Below, piece by piece: positions 34,399-42,718 of a stretch of DNA of 64,000 nt (positions are counted from its first letter, which is position 1; every line of letters begins with the position of its first letter). The notes beneath the pieces were generated by a model, which was given only the letters and a program-made list of their open reading frames with translations, was not told the DNA's origin and ran no database searches. Position numbers and translations under genes: made by a program. The stretch is from Streptomyces sp. A1277 (GTDB taxonomy: Bacteria; Actinomycetota; Actinomycetes; Streptomycetales; Streptomycetaceae), in the NCBI RefSeq assembly GCF_004795015.1, contig NZ_SSBI01000001.1:1-64000 (forward strand). Direction: 5' to 3'.

Positions 34399-35205
34399 CC
34401 GGCCCCCACGTTCACGTCCGCCGCAGGCTCCTGTCCGGTCCCGGGCGGCGCTCGATTCGGTCAACGGGCTCGTACTGTAACCAACGCCCGCGTCCCGTCC
34501 CTGGGGCGGGACACCAGGGGTGGCGCGAAGGGGAGCATTCTGATCCGGTGTCCGGAGCGGGCTTGCGCAAACACTCTACGTCACTGTTAACTCGAAAAAA
34601 CATGGGCAGGGGGCCACGAGGGGAGTCCCTTGCCCGTGAAGGCGCCGGTGCGCACCGCGCAGGTCACGCAGGCGTGTCGCCGTGGTGAGCACGAAGGGGT
34701 GTAGCCCTTCACGACGGGGGATGCGTGAAGGGCTACCCGTTCATTATGGCCCCTGCCACCGGCAGTCATCAACTGACCGGCCGATCAGTGTCCTTGCGGT
34801 TCCTCCGCGAGGGCTTCCGCGTCGACCTGCCGGAGCGCCGCCTCACCGGTGAGCGTGAGGTGGCCCCGCTGGTGGCCGTCCCGGCCCTCCCGGGGCGGCA
34901 GATATTCCTGGTCGCAGCACGGAATTTTACGCAATGCACACCGAGTGTTTGTGTGAGGGTTTGCGTGAGTTTTATGGCGCGCCGGGCGCGGCAAATCATT
35001 TCCCGCGCCCCGCCGTATCGATTGTGCTACGGTGGATACCAGTTGCAGTTGTGGTTCCCGAAGACTCCAAGTGCTCTCCTCGGCTAAATGGCCGATGAGT
35101 GCGCTGACGTATTTTCCGGCTTGCATATCCGGATGGGGTAATCATCACGGCGACGCGGGACCGGCACAGTGCGGGTCCCCGGGCTCACCCCCAGAAGGAG
35201 AAAAC
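34399..35205. other. Long intergenic region with terminator and cold-shock gene leader
   Basis: No convincing gene. It is less GC-rich than its surroundings. It holds the presumed promoter of the Xre operon (about 34400-34600, minus strand), the hairpin described at 34701-34736, and the leader of the cold-shock gene. A TACGGT box at about 35027 in a GTATCGATTGTGCTACGGT context could be a -10 element, giving a leader of about 170 nt, as is usual for cspA genes. Short frames (34725-35087 plus, 34785-35126 minus) lack coding character. Confidence 0.5.
34701..34736. terminator. 12-bp stem hairpin terminator
   Basis: GTAGCCCTTCAC (34701-34712) pairs perfectly with GTGAAGGGCTAC (34725-34736) across a 12-nt loop. 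It stands in a gene-free region, so the transcript it ends is not identified; a small RNA or an unannotated short gene is possible. Confidence 0.6.
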
Positions 35206-35409
35206 ATGGCTACCGGCACCGTGAAGTGGTTCAACTCTGAAAAGGGCTTCGGCTTCATCGAGCAGGACGGCGGCGGCGCCGACGTCTTCGCCCACTACTC
35301 GAACATCGCCTCCAGCGGCTTCCGCGAGCTGCAGGAAGGCCAGAAGGTGAACTTCGACGTCACGCAGGGCCAGAAGGGCCCGCAGGCGGAGAACATCACC
35401 CCCGCGTGA
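35206..35409 (+). CDS. cspA: Cold-shock protein, CspA family
   Basis: A 67-residue cold-shock domain protein starting [20 protein letters not shown], with RNP1 (KGFGFIEQ) and RNP2 (DVFAHYS) nucleic-acid-binding motifs. AAGGAG (35195-35200) lies 5 nt before ATG 35206. It acts as an RNA chaperone. It is followed by a strong terminator and then by a DEAD-box helicase gene, which suggests a cold/RNA-structure module. Long leader upstream. Confidence 0.97.
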   Translation: MATGTVKWFNSEKGFGFIEQDGGGADVFAHYSNIASSGFRELQEGQKVNFDVTQGQKGPQAENITPA

Positions 35410-35450
35410 ATCTGATCACGTCGGCGCTCACGCGCTGACCGTGCATCCGC

Positions 35451-35485
35451 AGCTGGGGCCCGCACTTTGGGTGCGGGCCCCAGCT
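35451..35485 (+). terminator. Rho-independent terminator after cspA
   Basis: Perfect 15-bp stem (35451-35465 with 35471-35485) with a 5-nt loop, followed by a T-containing tail (CGTTGCTTTT), 42 bp after the cspA stop. Confidence 0.85.
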
Positions 35486-35836
35486 CGTTGCTTTTCCGGT
35501 CCCGTTCCCCGCGCACGCCGTGCCGTACCATCGCACGAGCCGCCGGGGGAGCGCGCAGGACCCATCGACTTCACCATGCGGCGGACGACCCGCCATGGCC
35601 CCCGGACCGACCGCGGTCCGGCGGAGCCCCGTGACGTGACCCGCAGGCCCGCTCCACGGCCGGCCCGGCTCGTCATCCGCGAAGCACCGGACCCGGCCCA
35701 GGCCGGGCCCGTATCGGCTCAAGACCGGCCGCCGGGCTTCGTTCACGTATGCCAACGGCCCGTTCTTGCGATTCCTGCCCCGCTCGTCGGCGCAATGAAT
35801 TCCTCGATACGCGCCATTTTCGAGGAAAGGTTCCGC

Positions 35837-37396
35837 ATGAACCGCGACCGCACACCCCGCTCCAACGACCGATATTCCCGCACCCGTGGCGGTGGCCCCG
35901 CAGGCTCCGGCTCCCGTGCGGGCGGCGGGTTCCGCTCCCAGGGCTCGGGCCGTCCGGGCGGTCAGGGACGTTTCGGCGCCCCCGACCGGCGCTCCGGCGG
36001 CTACGGCCGCAGGCCCGCCGCCAAGCAGGGCGAATTCGCCCTGCCGACGACCATCACCCCCGCGCTGCCCCCCGTCGAGGCATTCGCCGACCTGGACATG
36101 CCCGCACCTCTGCTGTCGGCGCTCGCCGCCGAGGGCGTCACGGTGCCGTTCCCGATCCAGGCCGCCACGCTGCCGAACTCGCTGGCCGGCCGGGACGTGC
36201 TGGGCCGAGGCCGCACCGGCTCCGGCAAGACGCTCGCCTTCGGCCTGGCCCTGCTGGCCCGTACGGAGGGCCGCCGCGCCGAGGCCCGGCGCCCGCTCGC
36301 CCTGATCCTCGTGCCCACCCGCGAGCTGGCCCAGCAGGTGACCGACGCGCTGACCCCGTACGCCCGGTCGCTCAGGCTGCGGCTGGCCACCGTCGTCGGC
36401 GGCATGTCGATCGGCCGTCAGGCGGCCGCCCTGCGCGGCGGCTGCGAGATCGTCGTCGCGACGCCGGGCCGGCTCAAGGACCTCATCGAGCGCGGCGACT
36501 GCGCCCTCGACCGGGTGTCGATCACGGTCCTGGACGAGGCCGACCAGATGGCCGACATGGGCTTCATGCCGCAGGTCACCGAACTCCTCAACCAGGTCCA
36601 GCCGGAAGGCCAGCGCATGCTGTTCTCGGCGACCCTGGACCGCAACGTCGACCTCCTGGTCCGCCGCTACCTGCACGACCCGGTCGTCCACTCGGTGGAC
36701 CCGGCCGCGGGCGCGGTGACGACGATGGAGCACCACGTCCTCTACGTGCGCGGCGCCGACAAGTACGCCACCACGACGGAGATCGCGGCCCGCGACGGAC
36801 GCGTGATCATGTTCCTGGACACCAAGCACGCCGTGGACCAGCTCACCGACCACCTGCTCAGCAGCGGCGTCCGGGCGGCGGCGCTGCACGGCGGGAAGTC
36901 CCAGCCGCAGCGCAACCGCACGCTGACCCGCTTCAAGACCGGGCACGTCACGGTCCTGGTCGCCACGAACGTCGCGGCGCGCGGCATCCACGTCGACAAC
37001 CTCGACCTGGTCGTCAACGTCGACCCGCCGAGCGACCACAAGGACTACCTGCACCGCGGCGGCCGCACCGCCCGGGCCGGCGAGTCCGGCAGCGTCGTCA
37101 CGCTGGTGCTGCCCAACCAGCGCCGCGAGATGACCCGGCTGATGGCCGACGCGGGCATCACCCCGCAGGTCGCCGAGGTGCGCTCCGGCGAGGCCGAGCT
37201 GAGCCGTATCACCGGTGCGCAGGCGCCCTCGGGCGTGCCCGTCACCATCACCGCGCCGCCCTCCGAGCGCGCCGCGGGCGGTTCGTCCTCGCGCGGCCGG
37301 CGCAGCCGCCCGGCCCAGGGACGCCGTTCCTCGTCCTCGGCGTCCTCCTCGTCGCGCGGCGGCGAGCGCCGTCCGTCCGGCAGCCGGGCCTCCTGA
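35837..37396 (+). CDS. DEAD-box ATP-dependent RNA helicase
   Basis: A 519-residue helicase with all core motifs: GRTGSGKT (motif I), PTRELAQQV (Ia), TPGRL (Ib), VLDEADQM (II), FSATL (III), VATNVAARGIHVDN (V) and HRGGRTARAG (VI). The N-terminal 60 residues are Arg/Gly/Ser-rich (RGGGPAGSGSRAGGGF) and the last 60 are Ser/Arg-rich, both likely RNA-binding and disordered. Start ATG 35837 has GAGGAAAGG upstream; an in-frame ATG at 35794 is less well supported. Downstream of a cspA gene with a 430-bp gap, a common cold-adaptation pairing of RNA unwinding and chaperone. Confidence 0.93.
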   Translation: MNRDRTPRSNDRYSRTRGGGPAGSGSRAGGGFRSQGSGRPGGQGRFGAPDRRSGGYGRRPAAKQGEFALPTTITPALPPVEAFADLDMPAPLLSALAAEGVTVPFPIQAATLPNSLAGRDVLGRGRTGSGKTLAFGLALLARTEGRRAEARRPLALILVPTRELAQQVTDALTPYARSLRLRLATVVGGMSIGRQAAALRGGCEIVVATPGRLKDLIERGDCALDRVSITVLDEADQMADMGFMPQVTELLNQVQPEGQRMLFSATLDRNVDLLVRRYLHDPVVHSVDPAAGAVTTMEHHVLYVRGADKYATTTEIAARDGRVIMFLDTKHAVDQLTDHLLSSGVRAAALHGGKSQPQRNRTLTRFKTGHVTVLVATNVAARGIHVDNLDLVVNVDPPSDHKDYLHRGGRTARAGESGSVVTLVLPNQRREMTRLMADAGITPQVAEVRSGEAELSRITGAQAPSGVPVTITAPPSERAAGGSSSRGRRSRPAQGRRSSSSASSSSRGGERRPSGSRAS

Positions 37397-37448
37397 CCCG
37401 GTCACCGCGTTCCCGTCCGGTTCCGTCCCCCGACCCCGTTGAGGCACC

Positions 37449-37754
37449 ATGCGCTGTGTGATCGCCCGCTTTCCGTTCGACCTGTTCAAGCACGAGGTCG
37501 AAGCATCGATGAAGGGCGTCAAGCCCGAACCCGTCACCGGGGAGTCCGTGATCATCGGCCGCCGGGTGTACCCGGTCAAGCAGGTGGGCGAGGTGATCAC
37601 CCGGCAGGACCGCCGCGACTTCTCGGCCGCTGAGGTGACCAGGGCGCTGGGACGCCTCGGCTTCACCTGCCGGTCGGTCCCGGTCCCCGTCGCGCCGGTG
37701 GAGCCCAGCCCCCTGGAGGCCGCGTCGGCCGCACTCGGGGCCCCCGGGGCCTGA
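37449..37754 (+). CDS. Conserved small SCO5918-like protein of unknown function
   Basis: A 101-residue protein, MRCVIARFPFDLFKHEVEAS at the start and a VYPVKQVGEVITRQDRRDFSAAEVTRALGRLGF centre, ending in an Ala/Pro-rich tail. I recall such proteins as conserved next to the DEAD-box/cspA genes in Streptomyces, but no function is known. Starts 52 bp after the helicase stop with GAGG before ATG 37449, so it may be cotranscribed with the helicase and share its role in RNA handling. That is an inference from position. Confidence 0.82.
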   Translation: MRCVIARFPFDLFKHEVEASMKGVKPEPVTGESVIIGRRVYPVKQVGEVITRQDRRDFSAAEVTRALGRLGFTCRSVPVPVAPVEPSPLEAASAALGAPGA

Positions 37755-37766
37755 CCGGTCCGAAAC

Positions 37767-37814
37767 GACGCGCCGGAGCCCGGCCCCCTTCGCGGGGCCG
37801 GGCTCCGGCGCGTC
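37767..37814. terminator. 21-bp stem bidirectional terminator
   Basis: Perfect arms at 37767-37787 and 37794-37814 around a 6-nt CTTCGC-type loop, between the helicase-linked gene (+) and the crcB operon end (-). A short GGTCGGTCGG tandem repeat follows at about 37835-37866. Confidence 0.88.
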
Positions 37815-37861
37815 ACCGTTCGTTCCCGGGCGGGTCGGGTCGGTCGGGTCGGTCAGGTCGG

Positions 37862-38236
37862 TCAGGTCCAGAGCGCCTCGGCGAGCGCGATGCCGGCGAA
37901 GGCCGCGCCGAGGCCCACGGCCACGCTCGCCACCGCGTTGGCGGCCGCGTAGAACCGGGCCCCGTCCTCGGCCAGCCGCAGTGTCTCGTAGCTGAACGTG
38001 GAGTACGTGGTCAGCGCCCCGCAGAACCCCGTCCCGACCAGCAGTTGCAGGTGGGAGGAGGCGGCCCCCGCCGTCACCGCGCCGGTCAGCAGGCCCAGGA
38101 TCAGGCAGCCGGCCATGTTCACCGCGAACGTCCCCCACGGGAAGACCGTGTCGTGGCGGGACTGCACGGCCCGGTCGGTCAGATAGCGCAGCGGGGCGCC
38201 GACCGCCGCGCCGACGATCACCAGCAGCCAGTTCAC
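37862..38236 (-). CDS. crcB: CrcB/Fluc fluoride channel subunit
   Basis: A 124-residue, four-helix Fluc protein with the conserved segments [14 protein letters not shown] (pore asparagine) and [13 protein letters not shown] (the central Na+ and Phe-box motif). Two Fluc subunits form a dual-topology dimer that exports fluoride. It is the last of three overlapping genes (its ATGA overlaps the DUF190 stop), and the first gene of the operon is a second CrcB, so a heterodimer is likely. Confidence 0.93.
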   Translation of the reverse strand: MNWLLVIVGAAVGAPLRYLTDRAVQSRHDTVFPWGTFAVNMAGCLILGLLTGAVTAGAASSHLQLLVGTGFCGALTTYSTFSYETLRLAEDGARFYAAANAVASVAVGLGAAFAGIALAEALWT

Positions 38237-38619
38237 CGCTGCTCTCCCGGTATGCCGGGACCGGCGGAGCCCTCGTGGGCGCCGGGGCTGTCCCGGCAGA
38301 CGATCTCGCAGGCGTCGAGCGTGACCGGGCAGCCATCGGTCAGCTCGGCGATCTGCGGCAGGAACGCCCGTACCGCCGCCTCCGCGTCCACGATGATCAC
38401 GGCCACCGGCAGGTCCTCGCTCAGCGACAGCAGCCGCTGGGTGTGGATCATCGACGAGGCGCCGAAGCCCTCGATGCCCCGGAAGACGCTCGCCCCGGAC
38501 AGACCGGCCGCGTGCGCCCGGTGCACGATCTCCGTGTAGACGGGCCGGTGGTGCCAGGTGTCGGACTCGCCGACCAGCACGGTCAGGCGCAGGCCGGGTC
38601 CGGTCACGGGTGTCGTCAT
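38233..38619 (-). CDS. DUF190-family protein
   Basis: A 128-residue PII-like ferredoxin-fold protein: [40 protein letters not shown] is the DUF190 signature, then [14 protein letters not shown]190 proteins are regularly encoded with crcB. Here it lies between two crcB genes with 4-bp overlaps at both ends, so all three are made together. A regulatory or sensing role in fluoride export is likely but unproven. Confidence 0.92.
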   Translation of the reverse strand: MTTPVTGPGLRLTVLVGESDTWHHRPVYTEIVHRAHAAGLSGASVFRGIEGFGASSMIHTQRLLSLSEDLPVAVIIVDAEAAVRAFLPQIAELTDGCPVTLDACEIVCRDSPGAHEGSAGPGIPGEQR

Positions 38620-39065
38620 GCCTGCCTCCAAGCCAGTGCGCGGCGCGTCAGCCACACCGCGCTCCACACCGCCGCGAGGGCCGCGAGCAGTGTCGTTCCC
38701 AGATAGACGAGCCCGGTGCCGGCCCGGCCCTTCTCCACGAGGCGCGCGATGTCCACCGCGTACGTGGAGAAGGTGGTGAACCCGCCGAGTACCCCGGTGC
38801 CGAAGAACGGCCGCACCAGCCGGTGCGCCGCCCACACCTCGCTGATCACCACCATGAACACGCCGATGACCGCGCAGCCGATGACGTTGACGACGAGGGT
38901 CGTCCAGGGGAAGCCGCCGGTCGTGGTGGGCCACAGGAGCGAGGCCCCGTAGCGGGCGGACGCGCCGGTCGCGCCGCCGAGCGCGACCGCGGCGACGACG
39001 GCGGTCTGCGGGTGGGTCCTGAGGTTCCCGAGGATCCCGAGGGCCCCGGGCCTGGTGCCGGGCAT
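38616..39065 (-). CDS. crcB: CrcB/Fluc fluoride channel subunit (second copy)
   Basis: A 149-residue Fluc protein with a 20-residue N-terminal extension, then the conserved segments [18 protein letters not shown] and [15 protein letters not shown]. It differs enough from the other CrcB (37862) to be a paralogue, not a recent duplicate. The pair plausibly forms a heterodimer of opposite orientation. Start ATG 39065 has AGGAGA six nt before it. No fluoride riboswitch was recognised upstream. Confidence 0.92.
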   Translation of the reverse strand: MPGTRPGALGILGNLRTHPQTAVVAAVALGGATGASARYGASLLWPTTTGGFPWTTLVVNVIGCAVIGVFMVVISEVWAAHRLVRPFFGTGVLGGFTTFSTYAVDIARLVEKGRAGTGLVYLGTTLLAALAAVWSAVWLTRRALAWRQA

Positions 39066-39317
39066 ACGTCTCCTACCTGCCGGGGCGCCCACCGGACGTG
39101 GGCGCGCGTCTGCGCAAGTAGGGACCGTTGGCGGCGCATCACCGGCCGCGGTTCGGGTACGGCGGGCCCCACCGCCGCGCGTCGGCCGTCACCGGCCTTC
39201 GCTGTCCCCAGGGTAGCGCCGCGCGGGGACGGGAACGCGACGGGCCCGGGGCGGGCCCCGCCAGGGCGGGGCCGGCTCGCGGCGGATTGGGGCGGCCCCG
39301 CCAGGTCCGGACCCGCT

Positions 39318-39387
39318 CCCCGGCGCTATCCCCTCTCCCCGGCGGTATTCCTCTGCCCGGCGGTATTCCTCTACCCGGCGGATTTCA
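39318..39387. repeat. About four tandem copies of an 18-19 bp unit
   Basis: CCCCGGCGGTATTCCTCT-like units, two of them nearly identical and two diverged (CCCCGGCGCTATCCCCTCT, CCCGGCGGATTTCACCC), lie in the promoter region of the amidase gene. They may be a binding array or a replication-slippage tract. Confidence 0.6.
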
Positions 39388-39440
39388 CCCGATCGGCCAC
39401 CTCATCTGCGGGCCGGACGACGAAGCCGCAGGGTGGAGCC

Positions 39441-40235
39441 ATGTGGCCCCATCGAATATGGCTGGGTGTCGCGGTCCTCCCGCTGGTCCTCCTGGTACCG
39501 CGGGACGCCCCGGTGCCCCAGGTCCTGGCCGAGCCCCCTGCCTCCTCCACCCGGGAGCGGGCGCGGACCGTGCCGCAGCCGGTGATCGTCAGCCGGGCGG
39601 CCTGGCACGCGAACGAGTCCATCGTCCGGGAGCGGGCCGTCTACACGGGTGCCGTGCGGGCGGTCTTCATCCACCACACGGGGGAGTCGAACGACTACGA
39701 CTGCGCGGACGCCCCCGACCTGGTGCGGGCGGTCGAGCAGTCCCACATCGAGGGCAACGGCTGGGACGACATCGGTTACAACTTCCTCGTCGACCGGTGC
39801 GGAACGATCTACGAGGGCCGGGCGGGCGGCATCACGCGTTCGGTGCGCGGGGCGCACACCACGGGCTTCAACGCCGACAGCGTGGGCATCGCGGTGCTGG
39901 GCGACTACCGCAACGGCGAGAAGGTCCCGGCGGCCGTGGTGCGGGCGCTGGCGGAGGTGGCGGCGTGGAAGCTGCGGCCGGACGCCGACCCCGAGGGCAA
40001 GGTGCGCCTGGTCTCGACCAACGACGAGAGCAGGTACCCGAAGGGGAAGGCCGCGGTGCTGAACGTCATCTCCGGCCACCGCGACACCTATGAGACGACC
40101 TGCCCCGGCCAGGCGCTGTACGACGCGCTGCCGGCGATCCGGGCCGCGGCGGCGGCCCTGCGCGAGGGGCGGGGGACCGGTGAGGGCCGGACGGACACGG
40201 AGGACGCCGGGACCCCTCACCACTCTCTGCACTAG
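39441..40235 (+). CDS. Secreted N-acetylmuramoyl-L-alanine amidase (PGRP/amidase_2)
   Basis: A 264-residue exported protein. Residues 1-30 form a signal peptide (HRIWLGVAVLPLVLLV, then an AEPPASS cleavage region). The PGRP-type amidase domain spans about 50-245. Zinc ligands are visible as HH in FIHHTGE, His in SGHRD and Cys in TTCPGQ, with the VSRAAW start of the family. It should cleave the lactyl-amide bond of peptidoglycan outside the cell. Start ATG 39441 has GGGTGGA upstream. Single gene. Confidence 0.93.
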   Translation: MWPHRIWLGVAVLPLVLLVPRDAPVPQVLAEPPASSTRERARTVPQPVIVSRAAWHANESIVRERAVYTGAVRAVFIHHTGESNDYDCADAPDLVRAVEQSHIEGNGWDDIGYNFLVDRCGTIYEGRAGGITRSVRGAHTTGFNADSVGIAVLGDYRNGEKVPAAVVRALAEVAAWKLRPDADPEGKVRLVSTNDESRYPKGKAAVLNVISGHRDTYETTCPGQALYDALPAIRAAAAALREGRGTGEGRTDTEDAGTPHHSLH

Positions 40236-40282
40236 TGCATAACGTATGTATACCTAGTGCGAATTCCAGGTATGGTCCCCCC

Positions 40283-40864
40283 ATGTCAGCTACGCGCCCG
40301 CTCCCCGTGACCCTGACCGGCGACCACGTCCGCGTCGAACCGCTCGCCCTCCGCCACCTGAACGACCTCTTCGCCGCCGGCGGCGACGACGACGAGGTCT
40401 GGCGCTGGCTGGGCCCGACGCCCCGCACCCCGCAGGAGCTGGAGACCAAGCTCGCCGCTCTGCTCGCGGACGCGTCCTGCGTCCCCTTCGCCGTCATCCA
40501 CCTGGCGAGCGGCCGGGCGGCCGGCTGGACCACGTACCTGGACATCGACGTGGAGCACGAGCGCCTGGAGATCGGCTCCACCTGGTACGGCCGCGCCCGC
40601 TGGCGCTCGGCGGTCAACACCGAGACGAAGCTGCTCCTGCTCACCCACGCCTTCGAGGAGCTGGGCATGGGCCGCGTCCAGCTGAAGACCGACCACCTCA
40701 ACGAGCGCTCCCGGAAGGCGATAGCCCGCCTCGGCGCCCGCCACGAGGGCGTCCTGCGCCGCCACCGCCGCCGCCCGGACGGCACCTGGCGCGACACGGT
40801 CTACTTCTCCCTGCTCGCGGACGAGTGGCCGGAGGCGAAGGCGCGGCTGGCGGGGTGGCTCTGA
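40283..40864 (+). CDS. GNAT acetyltransferase, RimJ/RimL type
   Basis: A 193-residue GNAT protein: TLTGDHVRVEPLALRHLNDL at the start, GSTWYGRARWRSAVNTETKLLLLTHAFEELGM for acetyl-CoA binding, and KTDHLNERSRKAIARLGARHEGVLRRH near the end, a pattern of the RimJ/RimL protein N-acetyltransferases. The gene starts just downstream of an AT-rich patch (about 40230-40275, CATAACGTATGTATACC), which is the probable promoter; the leader would be very short, and no good ribosome site is visible before ATG 40283. Substrate unknown. Confidence 0.85.
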   Translation: MSATRPLPVTLTGDHVRVEPLALRHLNDLFAAGGDDDEVWRWLGPTPRTPQELETKLAALLADASCVPFAVIHLASGRAAGWTTYLDIDVEHERLEIGSTWYGRARWRSAVNTETKLLLLTHAFEELGMGRVQLKTDHLNERSRKAIARLGARHEGVLRRHRRRPDGTWRDTVYFSLLADEWPEAKARLAGWL

Positions 40865-40944
40865 CGGCGGGGACGTTGTCGTACGCGGAAGCGCCCCGCT
40901 GGCTTACCCAGCTGGGCGCCCGTGTGAAGCGTTGACCCTCGCGC

Positions 40945-41166
40945 CTACTCCGCAGCGCCGAACTGGCCCGCGCCGGTAGCTGCGGCAAACGACGACAGGG
41001 CCGTGCGCGGGAACAGCAGCGCGGGTCCGTGCGGGTCCTTGCTGTCGCGGACGGCCACGGTCCCGGCATCGACGATGCCGCACTCGACGCACTGCGCCCC
41101 GCTGTCGCTGTACGAGGACTTCCACCAGGTCACGGGCAGGGTGGAGGCGTCGTGGATGTTGCTCAT
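40945..41166 (-). CDS. DUF397 protein
   Basis: A 73-residue DUF397 protein with the family's WWKSSYSDSGAQCVEC core (typically W-x-KSSYS) and VAVRDSKDPHGPALLF. Such proteins are encoded beside Xre/DUF5753 regulators in Streptomyces; in the WhiJ/BldB-like sets they help control development. The ATG (41166) overlaps the stop of the Xre gene by 4 bp, so the two proteins are made together and probably act as a pair. Confidence 0.92.
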   Translation of the reverse strand: MSNIHDASTLPVTWWKSSYSDSGAQCVECGIVDAGTVAVRDSKDPHGPALLFPRTALSSFAAATGAGQFGAAE

Positions 41167-42026
41167 GTGCTTTTCCTTATCTCTGTGATGAGGTCCGCCG
41201 ACGCCTCAACGGAAAGCGCGGCGGCACTCAGCCGTTGCCAGGCATCCCGGTGAGCGGCGACCTGCTCGCGTTCCTCGACATACAGGGCTGAGGTCAGCCC
41301 CTCCGTGTGGACCACATCGAGGTCTGCATGTGGGCCAAAACCCAAAACGGTAAAGCTCCCCAACTGCCCTACGTGCAAAGGTGCATTGGCGGGCAGTACC
41401 TGGATGTTGATACTCGGCCGCTTGCCCATGGTGAGAAGCCGACCAAGCTGCTCACGCATGAGACCGTCAGTGTCGGAGGTTGAGCGCAGCGACTGCTCGG
41501 CAATGATCGCCCATAGGGTGAGCGGCTCCTCGCGGGTGAGTACTGCCTGTCGCGCGAGGCGTACCTCCACCAGGGCGTCGACGCGCGCCTCGACCGCCTC
41601 GGACATGGCCGTTGCTCGGATGATGTCGCGAGCGTACTCGCCGGTCTGGAGCAGGCCGGGGATCACGCCGAGCTGCCACGACGAGATCGATTCCGCTTCG
41701 GTCTCCAGGCTGATCAGATCCTCGTACACGGGCGTGAGGACGCCTCGGTATGAGTGCCACCAGCCGCGCTGTGCCCCCTCTTTGGTGAGCGTCAGCAGGG
41801 CGGCGCGCAGTTCGTCGCTCACCTCGCGCCCGAGTTCGGCGTACAGGTCGAGCAGTGCGTCGATGTCCTTGGCCTTGGATGCGCTGCGAGCCGTCTCGAT
41901 CCGCGAAAGCTTCGAGTAAACGAACTGGCCCTTGGATCGCTCGGCGACCTCTTCGAGGGTGAGTTCGCCGCGCAGCGCGCGCAACTTCGCACCGAGGCGC
42001 CGACGGCGCACTGTAGGCGCACTCAC
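41163..42026 (-). CDS. Xre-family regulator with DUF5753 domain (WhiJ-like)
   Basis: A 287-residue protein. Residues about 7-65 are a HTH (RLGAKLRALRGELTLEEVAERSKGQFVYSKLSRIETARS) and about 90-280 a DUF5753 domain (ESISSWQLGVIPGLLQTGEYARDII, VDALVEVRLARQAVLTREEPLTLWAIIAEQSL, INIQVLPANAPLHVG). This is the WhiJ-type layout found in many paralogous Streptomyces sets. GTG 42026 has a GGAGGG site. A promoter with overlapping palindromes precedes it. The DUF397 gene overlaps its end, and an ATPase gene is divergent. Confidence 0.93.
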   Translation of the reverse strand: MSAPTVRRRRLGAKLRALRGELTLEEVAERSKGQFVYSKLSRIETARSASKAKDIDALLDLYAELGREVSDELRAALLTLTKEGAQRGWWHSYRGVLTPVYEDLISLETEAESISSWQLGVIPGLLQTGEYARDIIRATAMSEAVEARVDALVEVRLARQAVLTREEPLTLWAIIAEQSLRSTSDTDGLMREQLGRLLTMGKRPSINIQVLPANAPLHVGQLGSFTVLGFGPHADLDVVHTEGLTSALYVEEREQVAAHRDAWQRLSAAALSVEASADLITEIRKST

Positions 42027-42117
42027 TTCTTTGCCCTCCCCTTTGGTGGCGTGCTCGACAGTCTGCCGTGACGGCTCATCGCCTGTCACCTGAGCACTTC
42101 GCACTGGTGCCGCACCT

Positions 42118-42168
42118 TCTATCGATAGATGCAAATTTCTATAATCTCTCGATTGTGCTTGCACAATC
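42118..42168. promoter_or_regulatory. AT-rich promoter with two palindromes between Xre and ATPase genes
   Basis: A perfect 12-bp palindrome (TCTATCGATAGA, 42118-42129) and a perfect GATTGTGC-TT-GCACAATC inverted repeat (42151-42168) flank a minus-strand promoter: TTGTGC (42161-42166), 17 bp, TATAGA (42138-42143). The second repeat overlaps the -35 box, a good place for autoregulation by the Xre protein. Confidence 0.6.
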
Positions 42169-42268
42169 AGTAGTCGAGCCAGCACTCTCATGTGACGAAA
42201 AATCGCAGCTTCTTGGAGTGTGCGACGGCACTCGCGCGCGTTTCGAAGCACACCGTGAGGGGACACGC

Positions 42269-42718
42269 ATGATCGAACGGTGGCGGACGGATTCGGCCGC
42301 CTGTTGTGCACCACCTGTTGGCCCGCCGCCCGTTCTGTTACTCGCAGGCGAGGCCCAATCCGCCAAAGCCACCCGGAACTTCGTGCGCGAGTTCGTCCCG
42401 TACCACGTTCCGGGCGTATCCGAGGAGTACGTCGAGACGGTCGCCCTGGTCGCATGCGAACTGGTCACCAACGCGATCCGCTACGGCACCGAGCCCGGCG
42501 ACTCCGTACGCGTCGTGCTCGACGCCGACGACAACCGGACGCGCGTCGAGGTGCACGATCCAGTACGCCGACGCCGACGCCCCCGGCCCCGGCCCGTATC
42601 CCACGAACGCGACCGTGGGCGCGGCCTGATCATCCTCGACGCACTGTGCCCCGGCGCCTGGGGAGTTGACGACGTCCCGCTCGGCAAGGCGGTATGGGCG
42701 GAGGTGAAGGCGACGTGA
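42269..42718 (+). CDS. RsbW-like anti-sigma-factor ATPase (GHKL fold)
   Basis: A 149-residue protein with a GHKL ATPase core: N-box VACELVTNAIRYG at about residues 58-70 and GRGLIILDAL (G2). The segment between them is Arg-rich (VHDPVRRRRRPRPRP), and the usual DxGxG G1 motif is degenerate, so ATP binding may be weak. Such small kinases bind sigma factors or act in partner-switching. Divergent from the Xre/DUF397 pair, a common association in Streptomyces. ATG 42269 has GAGGGG upstream. Confidence 0.82.
   Translation: MIERWRTDSAACCAPPVGPPPVLLLAGEAQSAKATRNFVREFVPYHVPGVSEEYVETVALVACELVTNAIRYGTEPGDSVRVVLDADDNRTRVEVHDPVRRRRRPRPRPVSHERDRGRGLIILDALCPGAWGVDDVPLGKAVWAEVKAT

Noticed and set aside
34725..35126. 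Short frames on both strands in the cold-shock leader
   Set aside because: Low third-position GC, no ribosome sites, and Cys-rich nonsense composition ([17 protein letters not shown]); they overlap a likely leader and promoter.
39066..39230. Fluoride riboswitch before crcB
   Set aside because: No GGNGAUGG-type pseudoknot pattern was seen in the leader.
40230..40282. Exact -35/-10 assignment for the RimJ/RimL-type gene
   Set aside because: The AT-rich patch is clear but no hexamer pair fits well, so no promoter feature was listed.
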